A stretch of 64,000 bases of DNA from Aureibacter tunicatorum (GCF_036492635.1 NZ_AP025305.1:4110000-4173999), one strand, 5' to 3'; counted from the stretch's first letter, positions 44,939-54,861 are shown. The notes: generated by a model from the letters alone, not told the origin. Numbers and translations are program-made.

Positions 44939-47656
44939 ATGAGACTGACCTTTAATATAAATTACCATACGCAATGGGGAGAGAATCTTCAACTGCTTGC
45001 TACTGAAAATTTTGACTCTCTTGAAAATGCCATACGCTACCCACTAAGCACTGATAATGGCAAAGACTGGATATTGGAGCTCAATGAAAAAGACTTCGAC
45101 AGAAATACTCCATTCAACTACAGATATATCATTCACAATGAAGAAAACGATTCATTCACGATAGAAGGAGGCGGATTCAGATCAATTGCAGCTTCTCAGT
45201 TAATGGAGCATGAAAACATTCAAATCAATGACCATTGGAGAAGCGCTGAAGACCCTGATCAAGTATTTTTCAGTTCTGCTTTTTCAGAAGTGTTATTCCC
45301 CGCAAAAAAAAGAAAAAAGCCTAAAAACCAAACCAAAGGAAAAGGTGCTAAAATCATTTTCAATCTTTATGAAATAAAGCTTAATCAAGACGAAGTCATT
45401 GCCATTTCAGGCGATCATAAGATATTAGGCAACTGGCAAGAAGCTGGCTTGTTTCAAATGGATGGATCAAAAGCTCCTGTATGGAAAGCCGAAATAAACT
45501 TGCCAAAAAATGTAAATTCTATTGAATACAAATATGTCATTCTAAACTCCAAGACCGGCAAGGTCAAAGAATGGGAATCAGGTTACAATCGAAGCATTTC
45601 TATCGACCAACCAAATAAAAGCTCAGTCATTTGCAATGATGATAAATTCAGACACAATGGCAAATGGAAAGGCGTAGGTGTAGCCATTCCAGTATTTTCT
45701 TTAAAAAGCGAAGATAGCGTAGGCATAGGTGAGTTTCTTGACCTTAAGAAAATCATCGATTGGGCTCACTCCTTGGAAATAAACCTGATCCAGATTTTAC
45801 CTATTAATGATACAATTGCCGATCATAGCTGGAGAGACGCATATCCATACTCTGCTATTTCAGTTTTTGCCTTGCATCCTATTTATATTAATCTAGCAGC
45901 TATAGGCAAACTAAGCTCTCCTCTCACTCAAAAGATTATTGAAGAAAAAGGAGTCATTCTCAATAATGAAAAAACCGTTCAGTACAATGATGTAATGAAA
46001 CTCAAATGGCGTTTTCTTCGACAAATATTCAAAGAAAAAAAAGATGAATTCGCTAAAGACGAAGAGTTTAAGATATTTTTCCAAGAAAATAAATTCTGGC
46101 TCAAGCCTTACGCCGCATTCTGCTACTTAAGAGATCTTTATCAAAATTCTGACTTTTCCTCATGGGGTGAGTTTTCAAAATTCACAGAGGAAAAACTTGA
46201 AAAAATCACCTCGCCTGAAGAGCCGCATCATGATCATGTAGCTTTGTATTACTTTGTCCAATACCACTTATACAAGCAATTATCCGAAGTCTCAAAATAC
46301 GCCAAGTCCAAAAAAGTCATTCTTAAAGGAGATATTCCTATTGGAATTTGCAGAAATAGCGTGGATGCATGGACATCGCCACACCTATATCATATGGATG
46401 GGCAAGCAGGAGCGCCACCTGACGCTTTTGCCACTGGCGGTCAAAATTGGGAATTCCCAACATACAACTGGGCAGTAATGGCCAAAGATAATTTCCAATG
46501 GTGGAGAGACCGGTTAAAAATGATGGAAGTATTCTTCAAAGCCTTCAGAATGGACCACATTCTTGGTTTCTTTAGAATTTGGCAAATACCTGAACACGCT
46601 GTTCAAGGGCTTCTAGGCTACTTCAACCCTGCGATACCAATACACATTGAAGAATTTGCGCACAGAGGAATCCCATTCGACAAAGACAGGTTTTGCAAGC
46701 CATTCATCAATGATGAAATTTTATCTTCTAAGTTCGGTAGAGAAAAAGGACATATCATCAGAACATTCCTTCACTCTTACGATAATGGATTTTACGGTTT
46801 TAGAGACGAATTCAATACGCAAAGAAGAATAGAAAGCTATTTTTCAAAGATTTCAGAGGCAAACATAGAAAAAGCCGCATTGCTTGAAAAGCTTAAATTC
46901 AAGCTATATGAGCTTCAAGCCAATATCCTTTTTATTGAAGACTTGAACAACCCGAACAATTTTCATCCAAGAATTGAATTGCAGAAAACTGAGTCATTTG
47001 CATATCTTGATGGAGCTTCGCAATGGAAAATAGACCAACTATATGTTGATTATTACTTCAAAAGACAAGAAGAGTTTTGGGAAGAAAAGGCTATGATAAA
47101 ATTGCCAGCCCTCAAAGAAGCAAGCAATATGATGATGTGTGGAGAAGATTTAGGGATGGTTCCTGCCTGCGTCCCTGGCGTAATGACCAAACTAGGCATA
47201 TTGGGACTTAATATCCAAAGAATGCCCAAAGACCCGTCAAGGCAGTTTCTTAATCCTTCAGAAGCCGACTACCTTTCTGTTGTTTCTCCTTCCACTCATG
47301 ACATGTCAACGATCAGAGCATGGTGGGAAGAAGATCGCGGCACTACACAACAATATTTCAATGCTGAACTTGGAAGACACGGCATCGCACCTGAATACTG
47401 CGATATAGACATCGCAACGCAAATAAACGAACAGCACTTATATAGCCCTGCAATGTGGGCAATATTCCCTATTCAAGACTTATTTGCCATGGAAGAAAGT
47501 CTGCGAGTTGATGATCCAAAATCCGAAAGAATAAATGATCCAGCGAATCCAGAGAATAAATGGAATTACAGAATGCATATAACTTTGGAGGACTTAATCA
47601 GCAATGCCAACTTCAATGAAAAGCTTGCCCGGCTTATACGAAATTCAGGCCGATAA
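44939..47656 (+). CDS. malQ: 4-alpha-glucanotransferase (amylomaltase, DPE2-like with two CBM20 domains)
   Basis: A 905-residue GH77 enzyme that transfers alpha-1,4-glucan segments among maltodextrins in the cytoplasm. Two starch-binding CBM20-like domains precede the catalytic part: residues about 1-100 (FNINYHTQWGENLQLL) and 135-235 (FNLYEIKLNQDEVIAISGD, LGNWQEAGLFQM). The catalytic block begins with VGVAIPVFSLKSEDSVGIGEF. The nucleophile is Asp539 in RMDHILGFFR, the acid/base Glu736 in CGEDLGMVP, and STHDMSTIR supplies the third acid. Tandem CBM20 plus a long insert is the DPE2 architecture of plants, also found in Bacteroidota. The gene is flanked by terminators, so it is monocistronic. 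Confidence 0.93.
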   Translation: MRLTFNINYHTQWGENLQLLATENFDSLENAIRYPLSTDNGKDWILELNEKDFDRNTPFNYRYIIHNEENDSFTIEGGGFRSIAASQLMEHENIQINDHWRSAEDPDQVFFSSAFSEVLFPAKKRKKPKNQTKGKGAKIIFNLYEIKLNQDEVIAISGDHKILGNWQEAGLFQMDGSKAPVWKAEINLPKNVNSIEYKYVILNSKTGKVKEWESGYNRSISIDQPNKSSVICNDDKFRHNGKWKGVGVAIPVFSLKSEDSVGIGEFLDLKKIIDWAHSLEINLIQILPINDTIADHSWRDAYPYSAISVFALHPIYINLAAIGKLSSPLTQKIIEEKGVILNNEKTVQYNDVMKLKWRFLRQIFKEKKDEFAKDEEFKIFFQENKFWLKPYAAFCYLRDLYQNSDFSSWGEFSKFTEEKLEKITSPEEPHHDHVALYYFVQYHLYKQLSEVSKYAKSKKVILKGDIPIGICRNSVDAWTSPHLYHMDGQAGAPPDAFATGGQNWEFPTYNWAVMAKDNFQWWRDRLKMMEVFFKAFRMDHILGFFRIWQIPEHAVQGLLGYFNPAIPIHIEEFAHRGIPFDKDRFCKPFINDEILSSKFGREKGHIIRTFLHSYDNGFYGFRDEFNTQRRIESYFSKISEANIEKAALLEKLKFKLYELQANILFIEDLNNPNNFHPRIELQKTESFAYLDGASQWKIDQLYVDYYFKRQEEFWEEKAMIKLPALKEASNMMMCGEDLGMVPACVPGVMTKLGILGLNIQRMPKDPSRQFLNPSEADYLSVVSPSTHDMSTIRAWWEEDRGTTQQYFNAELGRHGIAPEYCDIDIATQINEQHLYSPAMWAIFPIQDLFAMEESLRVDDPKSERINDPANPENKWNYRMHITLEDLISNANFNEKLARLIRNSGR

Positions 47657-47668
47657 CTCATTTAAACT

Positions 47669-47705
47669 AGAAGCAAACACATTGAATGTTTGCTTCTGTT
47701 TTTTT
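47669..47705 (+). terminator. Intrinsic terminator of malQ
   Basis: AGAAGCAAACA (47669-47679) pairs perfectly with TGTTTGCTTCT (47687-47697), followed by G and a run of seven T. Confidence 0.93.
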
Positions 47706-47856
47706 ACGATTTAAGATGCTATTCATACTTTCCGACACAACAAAGACCTTCTAAAAATATAAAAATCTGACTTTTATTATTTTCACCAAATAATGTTTCG
47801 AAAATTAATCCGTTAGTGTATTAACGAAACTGATTCCAGAGTGAAAAAATAAGTTT

Positions 47857-49050
47857 ATGAGAAAGATAGGGTTGCTGCCCAAACTGATTTTGGGTATAAC
47901 AACAGGAGCAATAATTGGATATTTTTCCAATATGTACGATTATTATTTGATCGTAAGATTGCTAAGCACATTCAGTGGGATTTTTGGCAATTTTCTAGCC
48001 TTCATTGTCCCATTAATCATTATAGCCTTTGTTGCTCCCGGGATTGCCGATTTGGGAAAAAAAGCAGGAAAACTTCTTGGCATCACAGCGATAATCGCTT
48101 ACGCGTCTTCAGTATTTGCTGGAATACTCGCATTCATCGCCGGAAAAGCGATTTTACCAAACTTCATTTCCGTAGTAGACTTCACTGAGCAAAACGGCAA
48201 GTCAATCGAGCCATTTTTCAATATCCAAATGGATCCTGTAATGGGCGTAATGTCCGCCTTAGTCACAGCATTTATTTTAGGTCTTGGCATGGCGCAAATC
48301 AAAGGAAAAGCCTTATTGGATGTTGCTAAAGATTTTCAAGAAATCATCATCAAGGTCGTAAAGAATGTACTCATTCCTTTTATTCCAATACATATCGCAG
48401 GAATTTTCGCCAAACTAGCCGCTAGTGGTGAAATCGTTGATATTATTTCATCCTTCTCTGTCATTTATGGAGCTATTATATTGCTACAGCTTGTATATAT
48501 AGCTATTCAATACCTAATTGCGGGATCTCTAAGCAGAAAGAATCCATTAACTTCATTCAGAAATATGCTTCCCGCCTATTTCACAGCATTAGGCACACAA
48601 TCTTCAGCGGCTACTATACCTGTCACTCTTCAACAAGTTGAAAAAAACGGCATCAAGAAAGATGTAGCTGACTTTGTTGTCCCTCTTTGCGCAACAATAC
48701 ACCTAGCAGGTGACACAATAACACTTGTCATATCTTCTATGGCGATTATGATGATGAGCGGAACTATTCCAGAACTCAGCATGATACTTCCTTTCATTTT
48801 AATGTTAGGTATCACGATGGTCGCCGCGCCTGGTATCCCTGGAGGTGGGGTTATGGCCGCTTTAGGTTTATTAGAGAGTATGTTAGGCTTTGGAAGTCAC
48901 CAAATCGGACTAATGATCGCCATACACTTCGCACAGGACAGCTTCGGCACAGCGACCAATGTCACAGGAGACGGAGCAATAGCAATGGTCATCGACAAAG
49001 TCTCTGATGAGAAAACAATTATTCCAGAAGAAATAGAAGCATCAGCATAA
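47857..49050 (+). CDS. Dicarboxylate/amino acid:cation symporter (DAACS/SLC1 family)
   Basis: A 397-residue inner-membrane protein with eight membrane helices and two re-entrant loops. FGNFLAFIVPLIIIAFVAPGI in the N-terminal half, ALGTQSSAATIPVTLQ (hairpin HP1, serine-rich), VVPLCATIHLAGDTI (TM7 region) and VAAPGIPGGGVMAALGLL (HP2) are the SLC1 signatures. Substrate could be a dicarboxylate, glutamate/aspartate or serine/threonine; it cannot be fixed from the sequence. It is monocistronic between terminators. An inverted repeat, CGTTA-GTGTAT-TAACG, lies 30 bp before the start at 47811-47826. Confidence 0.87.
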   Translation: MRKIGLLPKLILGITTGAIIGYFSNMYDYYLIVRLLSTFSGIFGNFLAFIVPLIIIAFVAPGIADLGKKAGKLLGITAIIAYASSVFAGILAFIAGKAILPNFISVVDFTEQNGKSIEPFFNIQMDPVMGVMSALVTAFILGLGMAQIKGKALLDVAKDFQEIIIKVVKNVLIPFIPIHIAGIFAKLAASGEIVDIISSFSVIYGAIILLQLVYIAIQYLIAGSLSRKNPLTSFRNMLPAYFTALGTQSSAATIPVTLQQVEKNGIKKDVADFVVPLCATIHLAGDTITLVISSMAIMMMSGTIPELSMILPFILMLGITMVAAPGIPGGGVMAALGLLESMLGFGSHQIGLMIAIHFAQDSFGTATNVTGDGAIAMVIDKVSDEKTIIPEEIEASA

Positions 49051-49080
49051 AAAAAGCGACTTAATGTCGCTTTTTATTTT
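49051..49080 (+). terminator. Intrinsic terminator of the symporter gene
   Basis: AAAAAGCGAC (49051-49060) pairs with GTCGCTTTTT (49066-49075), then ATTTT. It immediately follows the stop and may also serve the convergent nuclease gene. Confidence 0.88.
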
Positions 49081-49099
49081 TAACCTTGTATTCTATAAA

Positions 49100-49861
49100 T
49101 TATTCAAAAATACTGTTCAACAAGCCTGCAAGCCTGACTCCGCCACTAAGCAACCTCTCTTCTACTGTTCCAATATTTTTATAATTGTATTCATAGCCTA
49201 GCTTTTCTCCTTCAAAATCATAAATCTGATCTCTTAAAGCCACACCTTCATTCAACCAGTCCAAAGGTGTTGAGTTTTGCAGTTTCACAACATCTTCTTT
49301 ACCTATACGATTTAAAATATTTGAATATTCTGTATAGCTGTAACCTTGCAAATCAATCAATCCACTATCCCAAACTCTATGCAGATTAGATGACTTGTAC
49401 ATCCATTTCACTTTTACTTTATTTCCTCCAAGGTCATCCTTTCTTCCTGCATGCAATGGCTGATGCAAGTCTCCAACCAAGTGAGTCAAAACTTTCAACG
49501 CGAATACTTTTTCTTCTTTAGTGCTTGAAGGAGATTTTAATAATTCAACATGGTCGTCAATCGCCTTGATTATATCCCCACAAGGGTTTTTCTCAGAATT
49601 TTCATAAGTCACTCCATCAGGCAAATTGACATAGTGCCAACAATGCGTGTGGTCATACGAATCGTCGGATTTCACAAAATCCATCCAATTTGATATCTCA
49701 GCAAGTGTTTCATCGCCAAGAATTTTCTTAATACTTTTTTCGGCTTTTTTACTCAAATGATTTTGAGCGATTTCTCCAACTACTCTGTGTCCCGTAGTTC
49801 CCCAGGAATACGCTGTAAAGCTTACAACGCAAAGAAACATTACGGCAATTAACTTTCTCAT
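49100..49861 (-). CDS. Secreted S1/P1-family nuclease
   Basis: The 253-residue protein has a signal peptide (1-19, ending FTAYS), so the mature N terminus would be Trp20, the residue whose amino group and carbonyl bind zinc in P1 nuclease. Other metal ligands are visible: GHRVVGEIAQ (His25), NWMDFVKSDD, DHTHCWHYVN, HLVGDLHQPLHAG and NLHRVWDSGLID. The enzyme cleaves single-stranded DNA and RNA and 3'-nucleotides in the periplasm or outside the cell. It is convergent with the symporter gene and monocistronic. Confidence 0.93.
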   Translation of the reverse strand: MRKLIAVMFLCVVSFTAYSWGTTGHRVVGEIAQNHLSKKAEKSIKKILGDETLAEISNWMDFVKSDDSYDHTHCWHYVNLPDGVTYENSEKNPCGDIIKAIDDHVELLKSPSSTKEEKVFALKVLTHLVGDLHQPLHAGRKDDLGGNKVKVKWMYKSSNLHRVWDSGLIDLQGYSYTEYSNILNRIGKEDVVKLQNSTPLDWLNEGVALRDQIYDFEGEKLGYEYNYKNIGTVEERLLSGGVRLAGLLNSIFE

Positions 49862-50035
49862 CGATCGTGTAAATGTTCGTTATTTAATCTATTTAGTCCA
49901 AAATCTGATTTGTCAGAATTCTCCAAAAAGAACGACAAAGCGAAGGATAATATTATAAATAACTCTCTATTAGAAAAAGAGAATCGAATTAAGAAAATGT
50001 TGCTAGAAGTTTAAGATATGAATAGTTTAAAAAAG

Positions 50036-50120
50036 TAGAGAGTGAGGGATTCGAACCCCCGGTACCTCGCGGTACAATGGTTTTCAAGACCACCGCATTC
50101 GACCACTCTGCCAACTCTCT
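50036..50120 (-). tRNA. tRNA-Ser(UGA), copy 3 (downstream)
   Basis: Read on the minus strand the sequence begins AGAGAGTTGGCAGAG, has anticodon TGA in CTTGAAAA, a long class II variable arm (GTACC-GCGA-GGTAC), a TTCGAAT T-loop and a 3' ACTCTCT acceptor strand. No CCA is encoded. It decodes UCA and probably other UCN codons. A T run (CTTTTTT) follows directly after its 3' end. Confidence 0.96.
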
Positions 50121-50149
50121 GGGTCCAAAGCCTTATAATATTTCAAGTG

Positions 50150-50234
50150 TAGAGAGTGAGGGATTCGAACCCCCGGTACCTCGCGGTACAATGGTTTTCA
50201 AGACCACCGCATTCGACCACTCTGCCAACTCTCT
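50150..50234 (-). tRNA. tRNA-Ser(UGA), copy 2 (middle)
   Basis: Identical over 85 bases to the copies on either side: same anticodon TGA, variable arm and T-loop, no encoded CCA. It is separated from copy 3 by 29 bases and from copy 1 by 32 bases; the spacers are similar, so the array arose by tandem duplication of a unit of about 115 bp. Confidence 0.96.
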
Positions 50235-50266
50235 GAGTCTATAAGGCTTTAAATATTTTCAAGATG

Positions 50267-50351
50267 TAGAGAGTGAGGGATTCGAACCCCCGGTACCTCG
50301 CGGTACAATGGTTTTCAAGACCACCGCATTCGACCACTCTGCCAACTCTCT
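50267..50351 (-). tRNA. tRNA-Ser(UGA), copy 1 (upstream)
   Basis: First of three identical tRNA genes in transcription order. Its 5' end at 50351 is about 28 bases downstream of the -7-like element at 50379-50386. Confidence 0.96.
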
Positions 50352-50378
50352 GTTTTCTTAAGGGACTGCAAATGTAGG

Positions 50379-50386
50379 AGTCCTTT
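50379..50386 (-). promoter_or_regulatory. Candidate promoter -7 element for the tRNA-Ser array
   Basis: On the minus strand this reads TACATTTG, matching TAnnTTTG. It is placed between the thioesterase gene and the first tRNA. No -33 TTTG at the proper spacing was found, and the thioesterase gene ends only 31 bases upstream. Confidence 0.4.
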
Positions 50387-50416
50387 TTTAAATCTCAAAA
50401 CATTTGCAGATTATTT

Positions 50417-50854
50417 TTAAAGATTATTTTCCTCCTCAGAAGCTTCCACGTTGAAATTTTGCATAAACCTCTCTATTACAGACTCAGGAGCTTTCATTGG
50501 CCTTCCTGTTTCCATATCAACAAATACCAAGGTACTAAAACCTTTGTTTATCAAAATATTCTCCTCTCTGTACAGCTCATATTCAAATCTTATTTTGATC
50601 CCGGGAAGCTCTTTCAATATAACTTTGATAAGCAATACATCGTCGTATTTGGCAGGCTTGATATACTTTGAGTAATTTTCCAATACTGGAAGCATAACTC
50701 CATTATCTTCTAACTCCTTATAGCTTATTCCAAGAGATCTCAAAGCTTCCGTTCTAGCAATATCATAGTACATGGCATAATTGCCATAATACACATAGCT
50801 CATTTGATCGGTTTCAGCATACCTTACTCTCAAGTGATGGTCATATACAAACAT
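50417..50854 (-). CDS. YbgC/4-hydroxybenzoyl-CoA thioesterase-type hotdog protein
   Basis: The 145-residue protein has the single hotdog domain of the YbgC/FadM group. RVRYAETDQMSYVYYGNYAMYYDIARTEALR begins at residue 9 (block split here only by position); Asp16 corresponds to the catalytic aspartate of acyl-CoA thioesterases. It would hydrolyse an acyl-CoA (or acyl-ACP) in the cytoplasm. The tRNA-Ser array follows 65 bases downstream on the same strand. Confidence 0.87.
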   Translation of the reverse strand: MFVYDHHLRVRYAETDQMSYVYYGNYAMYYDIARTEALRSLGISYKELEDNGVMLPVLENYSKYIKPAKYDDVLLIKVILKELPGIKIRFEYELYREENILINKGFSTLVFVDMETGRPMKAPESVIERFMQNFNVEASEEENNL

Positions 50855-51169
50855 ATCAACACAATTATATTTTCAATTAGACTAAATTCACTCCTAGAGA
50901 AAGTGAAAATTTAAAGATAGCATGCAAAAGGCATGAAAGCCAAATGAAGAATATGATTTTACAAAAGTCACCGCGCTTTCTTTTACTATCAATAGGGATC
51001 AAGCAATGATTTTGGCTCAAAAACCAGCTTTTCCTAAGAATTCACGATATTTTTTATAGAATTCTAAAATTTTACTGTTTAATAGCGATCATTTTTTATT
51101 GTATTATCTGTAAAATATAACTAGTTTTGTCCTGCAAGTAAGAAACAGGAAACCTAGATTTTATTTGCT
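50855..51169. other. 315-bp divergent promoter region of the thioesterase gene and guaB
   Basis: No gene is seen here. The region is AT-rich. The only features I can support are the guaB promoter candidate at 51099-51129 and, just after it, a small dyad TCCTG (51130-51134)/CAGGA (51146-51150) in the guaB leader. Confidence 0.5.
51099..51129 (+). promoter_or_regulatory. Candidate guaB promoter
   Basis: TAGTTTTG (51122-51129) matches TAnnTTTG; TTG at 51099-51101 (within ATTG) is 20 bases upstream, near the position of a -33 element. The predicted start of transcription would be about 35 bases before the ATG. Confidence 0.42.
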
Positions 51170-52639
51170 ATGTCACTGGACAATTCAAAATTTCTTTTCG
51201 AAGCACTCACATACGATGATGTGCTATTAGTGCCTTCATATTCAGAGGTTCTTCCTCGCGAGACGAGCACAAAATCTTATCTAACAAGAAACATCACTCT
51301 TAATTTGCCATTAGTATCCGCCGCTATGGATACAGTTACCGAAGCCGAATTGGCTATTTCCATGGCATTGCTTGGAGGTATTGGAATTATCCACAAAAAC
51401 ATGAGCATAGAGGCCCAAGCCAAGCAAGTGCGCAAGGTAAAAAGGTCTCAAAGCGGAATGATCCTCGATCCAGTAACATTACTAATCGACTCTAAAGTAA
51501 AGGATGCCTTAGCCTTGATGAGAGAATACAAAATTGGAGGTATTCCTGTTGTCAATGAAGCAAACAAACTTCAAGGTATCGTTACCAATCGTGACTTGAG
51601 ATTTGTTAAAGACATCAATTTGCCAGTAGTAGATGTAATGACTACAGAGAATCTTATCACATCTCATGTAGGCATTACTTTGGAAGAAGCTGAAGAAATT
51701 CTTCAAGAGCATAAAATAGAAAAATTGCCTATCATTGACGAAGAAAGCACTCTTAAAGGCCTTGTAACATACAAAGACATTCTAAAGAAAAAAGACAAGC
51801 CAAACGCTAGCAAAGACGAGTTCGGAAGATTGCGTGTAGGAGCTGCTGTAGGTGTGACTGCTGACTTGATGGAGAGAGTTGAAGCGCTAAAAAAAGCTGG
51901 CGTGGACGTAATCTCAGTTGACACTGCTCACGGACACTCCAAAGGGGTTATCGATGCGCTAAAAAGCGTAAAAGCGAAATTCCCTGACTTGGACGTGATT
52001 GTAGGTAATATTGCTACAGGAGCCGCAGCAAAAGCTTTGGTGGATGCAGGAGCTGACGCGGTAAAAGTAGGCGTAGGGCCAGGTAGTATCTGTACTACAC
52101 GTGTAATCGCAGGTGTTGGAATGCCTCAGCTTTCGGCTGTGGTGGAGTGCGCTGACGCGATCAAAGGTTCAGGTGTTCCTGTAATCGCTGACGGTGGCGT
52201 TAGATTTTCTGGTGATATCTGCAAAGCCATCGCTGGCGGAGCACATACTGTCATGATCGGTTCTATGCTGGCGGGTACGGAAGAAGCTCCTGGCGAGATG
52301 ATCATTTACGAAGGTCGTAAATTCAAAACGTATAGAGGAATGGGATCTTTGGAGGCAATGGAAAAAGGCTCTAAAGATAGATATTTCCAAGATGCTGAAG
52401 ACGACGTTAAAAAACTTGTTCCAGAAGGCATCTCAGGAAGAGTTCCTTACAAAGGTCGCGTAGAAGAAGTTCTTTACCAATTGGAAGGAGGACTTAAAGC
52501 TGGTATGGGATACTGCGGATCGCAAACAATCCCTGCATTGCAAGAAGCCAAATTTGTAAAAATCACTAGCGCGGGATTCTTGGAAAGTCATCCACATGAT
52601 GTTACTATCACAAGAGAAGCGCCTAACTACTCAAGATAA
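51170..52639 (+). CDS. guaB: Inosine-5'-monophosphate dehydrogenase
   Basis: The 489-residue enzyme oxidises IMP to XMP, the first committed step to GMP. A TIM-barrel catalytic domain is interrupted by two CBS domains (about 95-205). The catalytic Cys308 lies in GPGSICTTR, preceded by VDTAHGHS and followed by [17 protein letters not shown]; the flap contains [17 protein letters not shown]. It has its own promoter candidate and terminator. Confidence 0.97.
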   Translation: MSLDNSKFLFEALTYDDVLLVPSYSEVLPRETSTKSYLTRNITLNLPLVSAAMDTVTEAELAISMALLGGIGIIHKNMSIEAQAKQVRKVKRSQSGMILDPVTLLIDSKVKDALALMREYKIGGIPVVNEANKLQGIVTNRDLRFVKDINLPVVDVMTTENLITSHVGITLEEAEEILQEHKIEKLPIIDEESTLKGLVTYKDILKKKDKPNASKDEFGRLRVGAAVGVTADLMERVEALKKAGVDVISVDTAHGHSKGVIDALKSVKAKFPDLDVIVGNIATGAAAKALVDAGADAVKVGVGPGSICTTRVIAGVGMPQLSAVVECADAIKGSGVPVIADGGVRFSGDICKAIAGGAHTVMIGSMLAGTEEAPGEMIIYEGRKFKTYRGMGSLEAMEKGSKDRYFQDAEDDVKKLVPEGISGRVPYKGRVEEVLYQLEGGLKAGMGYCGSQTIPALQEAKFVKITSAGFLESHPHDVTITREAPNYSR

Positions 52640-52668
52640 TCAGTAGATCCAAAATATAATTGCATATC

Positions 52669-52697
52669 AAAAGCCGCCTAAAAAGCGGCTTTTGTGT
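52669..52697 (+). terminator. Intrinsic terminator of guaB
   Basis: AAAAGCCGC (52669-52677) pairs with GCGGCTTTT (52685-52693), then TGTTT. Confidence 0.85.
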
Positions 52698-52806
52698 TTC
52701 ATATTCCTAATAATCTGAGTAGATTTTGAATATTTTTGATTCATATTCGAAATATGAGCTCAAATTTGCTAGATTTGCTTTGATTTTTTAAGATGATTGA
52801 ACGCTT

Positions 52807-54861
52807 ATGCTATCCGAAAAATATTTGATTAGGTTCAGTGCAATAATGGGCAGTACTGCCTGGATGGCTATGCTTTTCTCTGATTTATTAATCGTATTTA
52901 GCAATAAGACAAACGCCCACTCCGGCATCAGCGATCAATTGCCTAATGCTTTTCTAGCCTTCTTCATATTCTTTGTTTATTTATTCTTCAGATTCAATAT
53001 CAATAGAGTTGAAGGCATCAATATTATAGATTTGCTATGGCGCGTATTTGTCACTGGTCTCACATCGACTGTCGCCTCTTTGCTTATTAAAGCATTCATG
53101 TTCTTCTTGGGCAATTCAATACTCTCCAACAACGAACTGTTCCTGACCTTTCTATATTACACCAATATTGGTTTTATTATAATATTCCAGATAAGCACTT
53201 TTATCGTCTGGAAAAAGCTTATTCTTTACCAAAAAACTAAAAAGTTAATACGGCTTTGGTATTTTTTCGAATACAGTTTATTCATAAGCTTATTCTTAGT
53301 GTTTATCAAATGGATAGAGTTCTCTCCTATTTTTTATCTATTGATTACGGCCCTTTTTATTGTTGCATTAGTACTGTCAGCTAATTTAAAATGGGTTGCT
53401 TATTTGGATTACAAACAAAAATGGAGAGGGATATTGCTGATACTTTTAATTATTATCTATCAGCTCTATTTCTTCGTTTACATGATTGATTTAGGTGCGG
53501 ATTACGAAACATTCATGCATGTCACTATTTTCGGCAATGTAGGCCTTGTTACCTTATCTTCATTTACTTTTATTTACGCGCTTTTTGCCTTGCTAGTAAT
53601 CCTATTCAACCTGCCTACGACTTCTGTTTTCGAGCAAAAACTAGCCGAGGTTGTCAATTTCAACAGGTTAAGCCAAACAAGAAACGCAGGCAAAAACGAA
53701 GAGGAAATCTACGATATTCTGCTTGACAGCTCTGTATCGGCAGTCTTGGCTGCCGCTGCTTGGATTGAAACTTATGATGAAGATGGCGCACTTAACAAGA
53801 TCTTCACCTATGAAATCAACGCGCCTGAAATCACAGATTTGCAGAATAAATTCGATAAGGAAGGCATTCAAGATTTATTTTCAAGCAGTCCTTCATCGTT
53901 AAAGCCAAATCGATATATGGCTTCTATCGACCATCACACTTTCAAGTCGCTTTTGGTATATCCTGTAGTTATGCAACAGCAACATATAGCTACCCTTTAC
54001 CTGATCAAAGATGTATCAGATGGTTTTAATCGTGAAATGTTGGATATCGTCAAAGCTTTCGCTGATCAAGCTAGTATCTCTGTGGAAAACTACAGACTGA
54101 TTCATGAAGCTATCGCAAACGAAAGATATAAAGAAGAGCTAAAAATCGCCAAAAGAGTCCATGACAGCCTTTTGCCGACAAAGCTGGTCGACAATGACAA
54201 ACTTACTATAAAAGCATATTCTAAAGCCGCTGCGGATGTTGGAGGAGATTATTATGACACTTTCCAAATATCCGACAACAAATGGGCTTTGATTATTGGG
54301 GATGTATCCGGTAAAGGAACATCAGCGGCATTTCATATGGCTGAGATGAAAGGAGTTTTTCAATCGCTTGCCCAACTCGACATGTGTCCTAAGGACTTTA
54401 TGAACAATGCCAACAAAGCATTAAGCCGATGCCTTGACAGAGCATCGTTCATCACTGCCTCATATTATGTAATTGATACGGAAAGCAATACCATCAGCTT
54501 CTCAAGAGCCGGTCATTGCCCAACCTTATACTATGACTCCCAAGAAAAGAGCGCTCGTTATTATGAAAGCAAAGGAATGGGACTTGGAATTTTACGGAAC
54601 TCAATGTACGAAGATTTCGTATATGTGAATACTGTAAGCTACAGTGCTGGAGACATGCTTTACTTGTACACTGACGGGTTGACAGAAGCAAAAAACAACA
54701 CTGAGGAATTTGGCTATGAAAGACTCAAAGACAGTTTTGAGAAACATGTCAATGAAGATCTTCAAGATATTTTGCACAATGTTGTAATGGATGTTCATGA
54801 CTTTTGCGGAGCGCAAATGCCTGATGACGATTATACCGCCATATTGGTTAAATTTCATTAA
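52807..54861 (+). CDS. Membrane-anchored PP2C (SpoIIE/RsbU-type) serine phosphatase
   Basis: The 684-residue protein has about eight membrane helices in the first 275 residues, a GAF-like sensory domain (about 290-435) and a C-terminal PP2C phosphatase domain. Metal-binding acids are in DVGGDYYD (477-484), IIGDVSGKG (Asp499), YLYTDGLTEAKN and PDDDYTAI (672-679). A helix leading into the phosphatase (YKEELKIAKRVHDSLLP) is the linker typical of RsbU-like regulators. It should dephosphorylate the STAS-domain protein encoded 54 bp downstream in response to a membrane or cytoplasmic signal. It begins the rsbU-V-W-like module. Confidence 0.9.
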   Translation: MLSEKYLIRFSAIMGSTAWMAMLFSDLLIVFSNKTNAHSGISDQLPNAFLAFFIFFVYLFFRFNINRVEGINIIDLLWRVFVTGLTSTVASLLIKAFMFFLGNSILSNNELFLTFLYYTNIGFIIIFQISTFIVWKKLILYQKTKKLIRLWYFFEYSLFISLFLVFIKWIEFSPIFYLLITALFIVALVLSANLKWVAYLDYKQKWRGILLILLIIIYQLYFFVYMIDLGADYETFMHVTIFGNVGLVTLSSFTFIYALFALLVILFNLPTTSVFEQKLAEVVNFNRLSQTRNAGKNEEEIYDILLDSSVSAVLAAAAWIETYDEDGALNKIFTYEINAPEITDLQNKFDKEGIQDLFSSSPSSLKPNRYMASIDHHTFKSLLVYPVVMQQQHIATLYLIKDVSDGFNREMLDIVKAFADQASISVENYRLIHEAIANERYKEELKIAKRVHDSLLPTKLVDNDKLTIKAYSKAAADVGGDYYDTFQISDNKWALIIGDVSGKGTSAAFHMAEMKGVFQSLAQLDMCPKDFMNNANKALSRCLDRASFITASYYVIDTESNTISFSRAGHCPTLYYDSQEKSARYYESKGMGLGILRNSMYEDFVYVNTVSYSAGDMLYLYTDGLTEAKNNTEEFGYERLKDSFEKHVNEDLQDILHNVVMDVHDFCGAQMPDDDYTAILVKFH

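Noticed and set aside
47797-47829. Nested inverted repeats (TTTCG...CGAAA and CGTTA...TAACG) before the symporter gene as a specific operator
   Set aside because: The arms are only five bases each and unevenly spaced; in AT-rich intergenic DNA this is weak evidence.
50036-50351. Three identical repeats with about 30-base spacers, at first sight like a CRISPR array
   Set aside because: Each repeat is 85 bases and folds as a class II tRNA-Ser with anticodon TGA; no cas genes are near.
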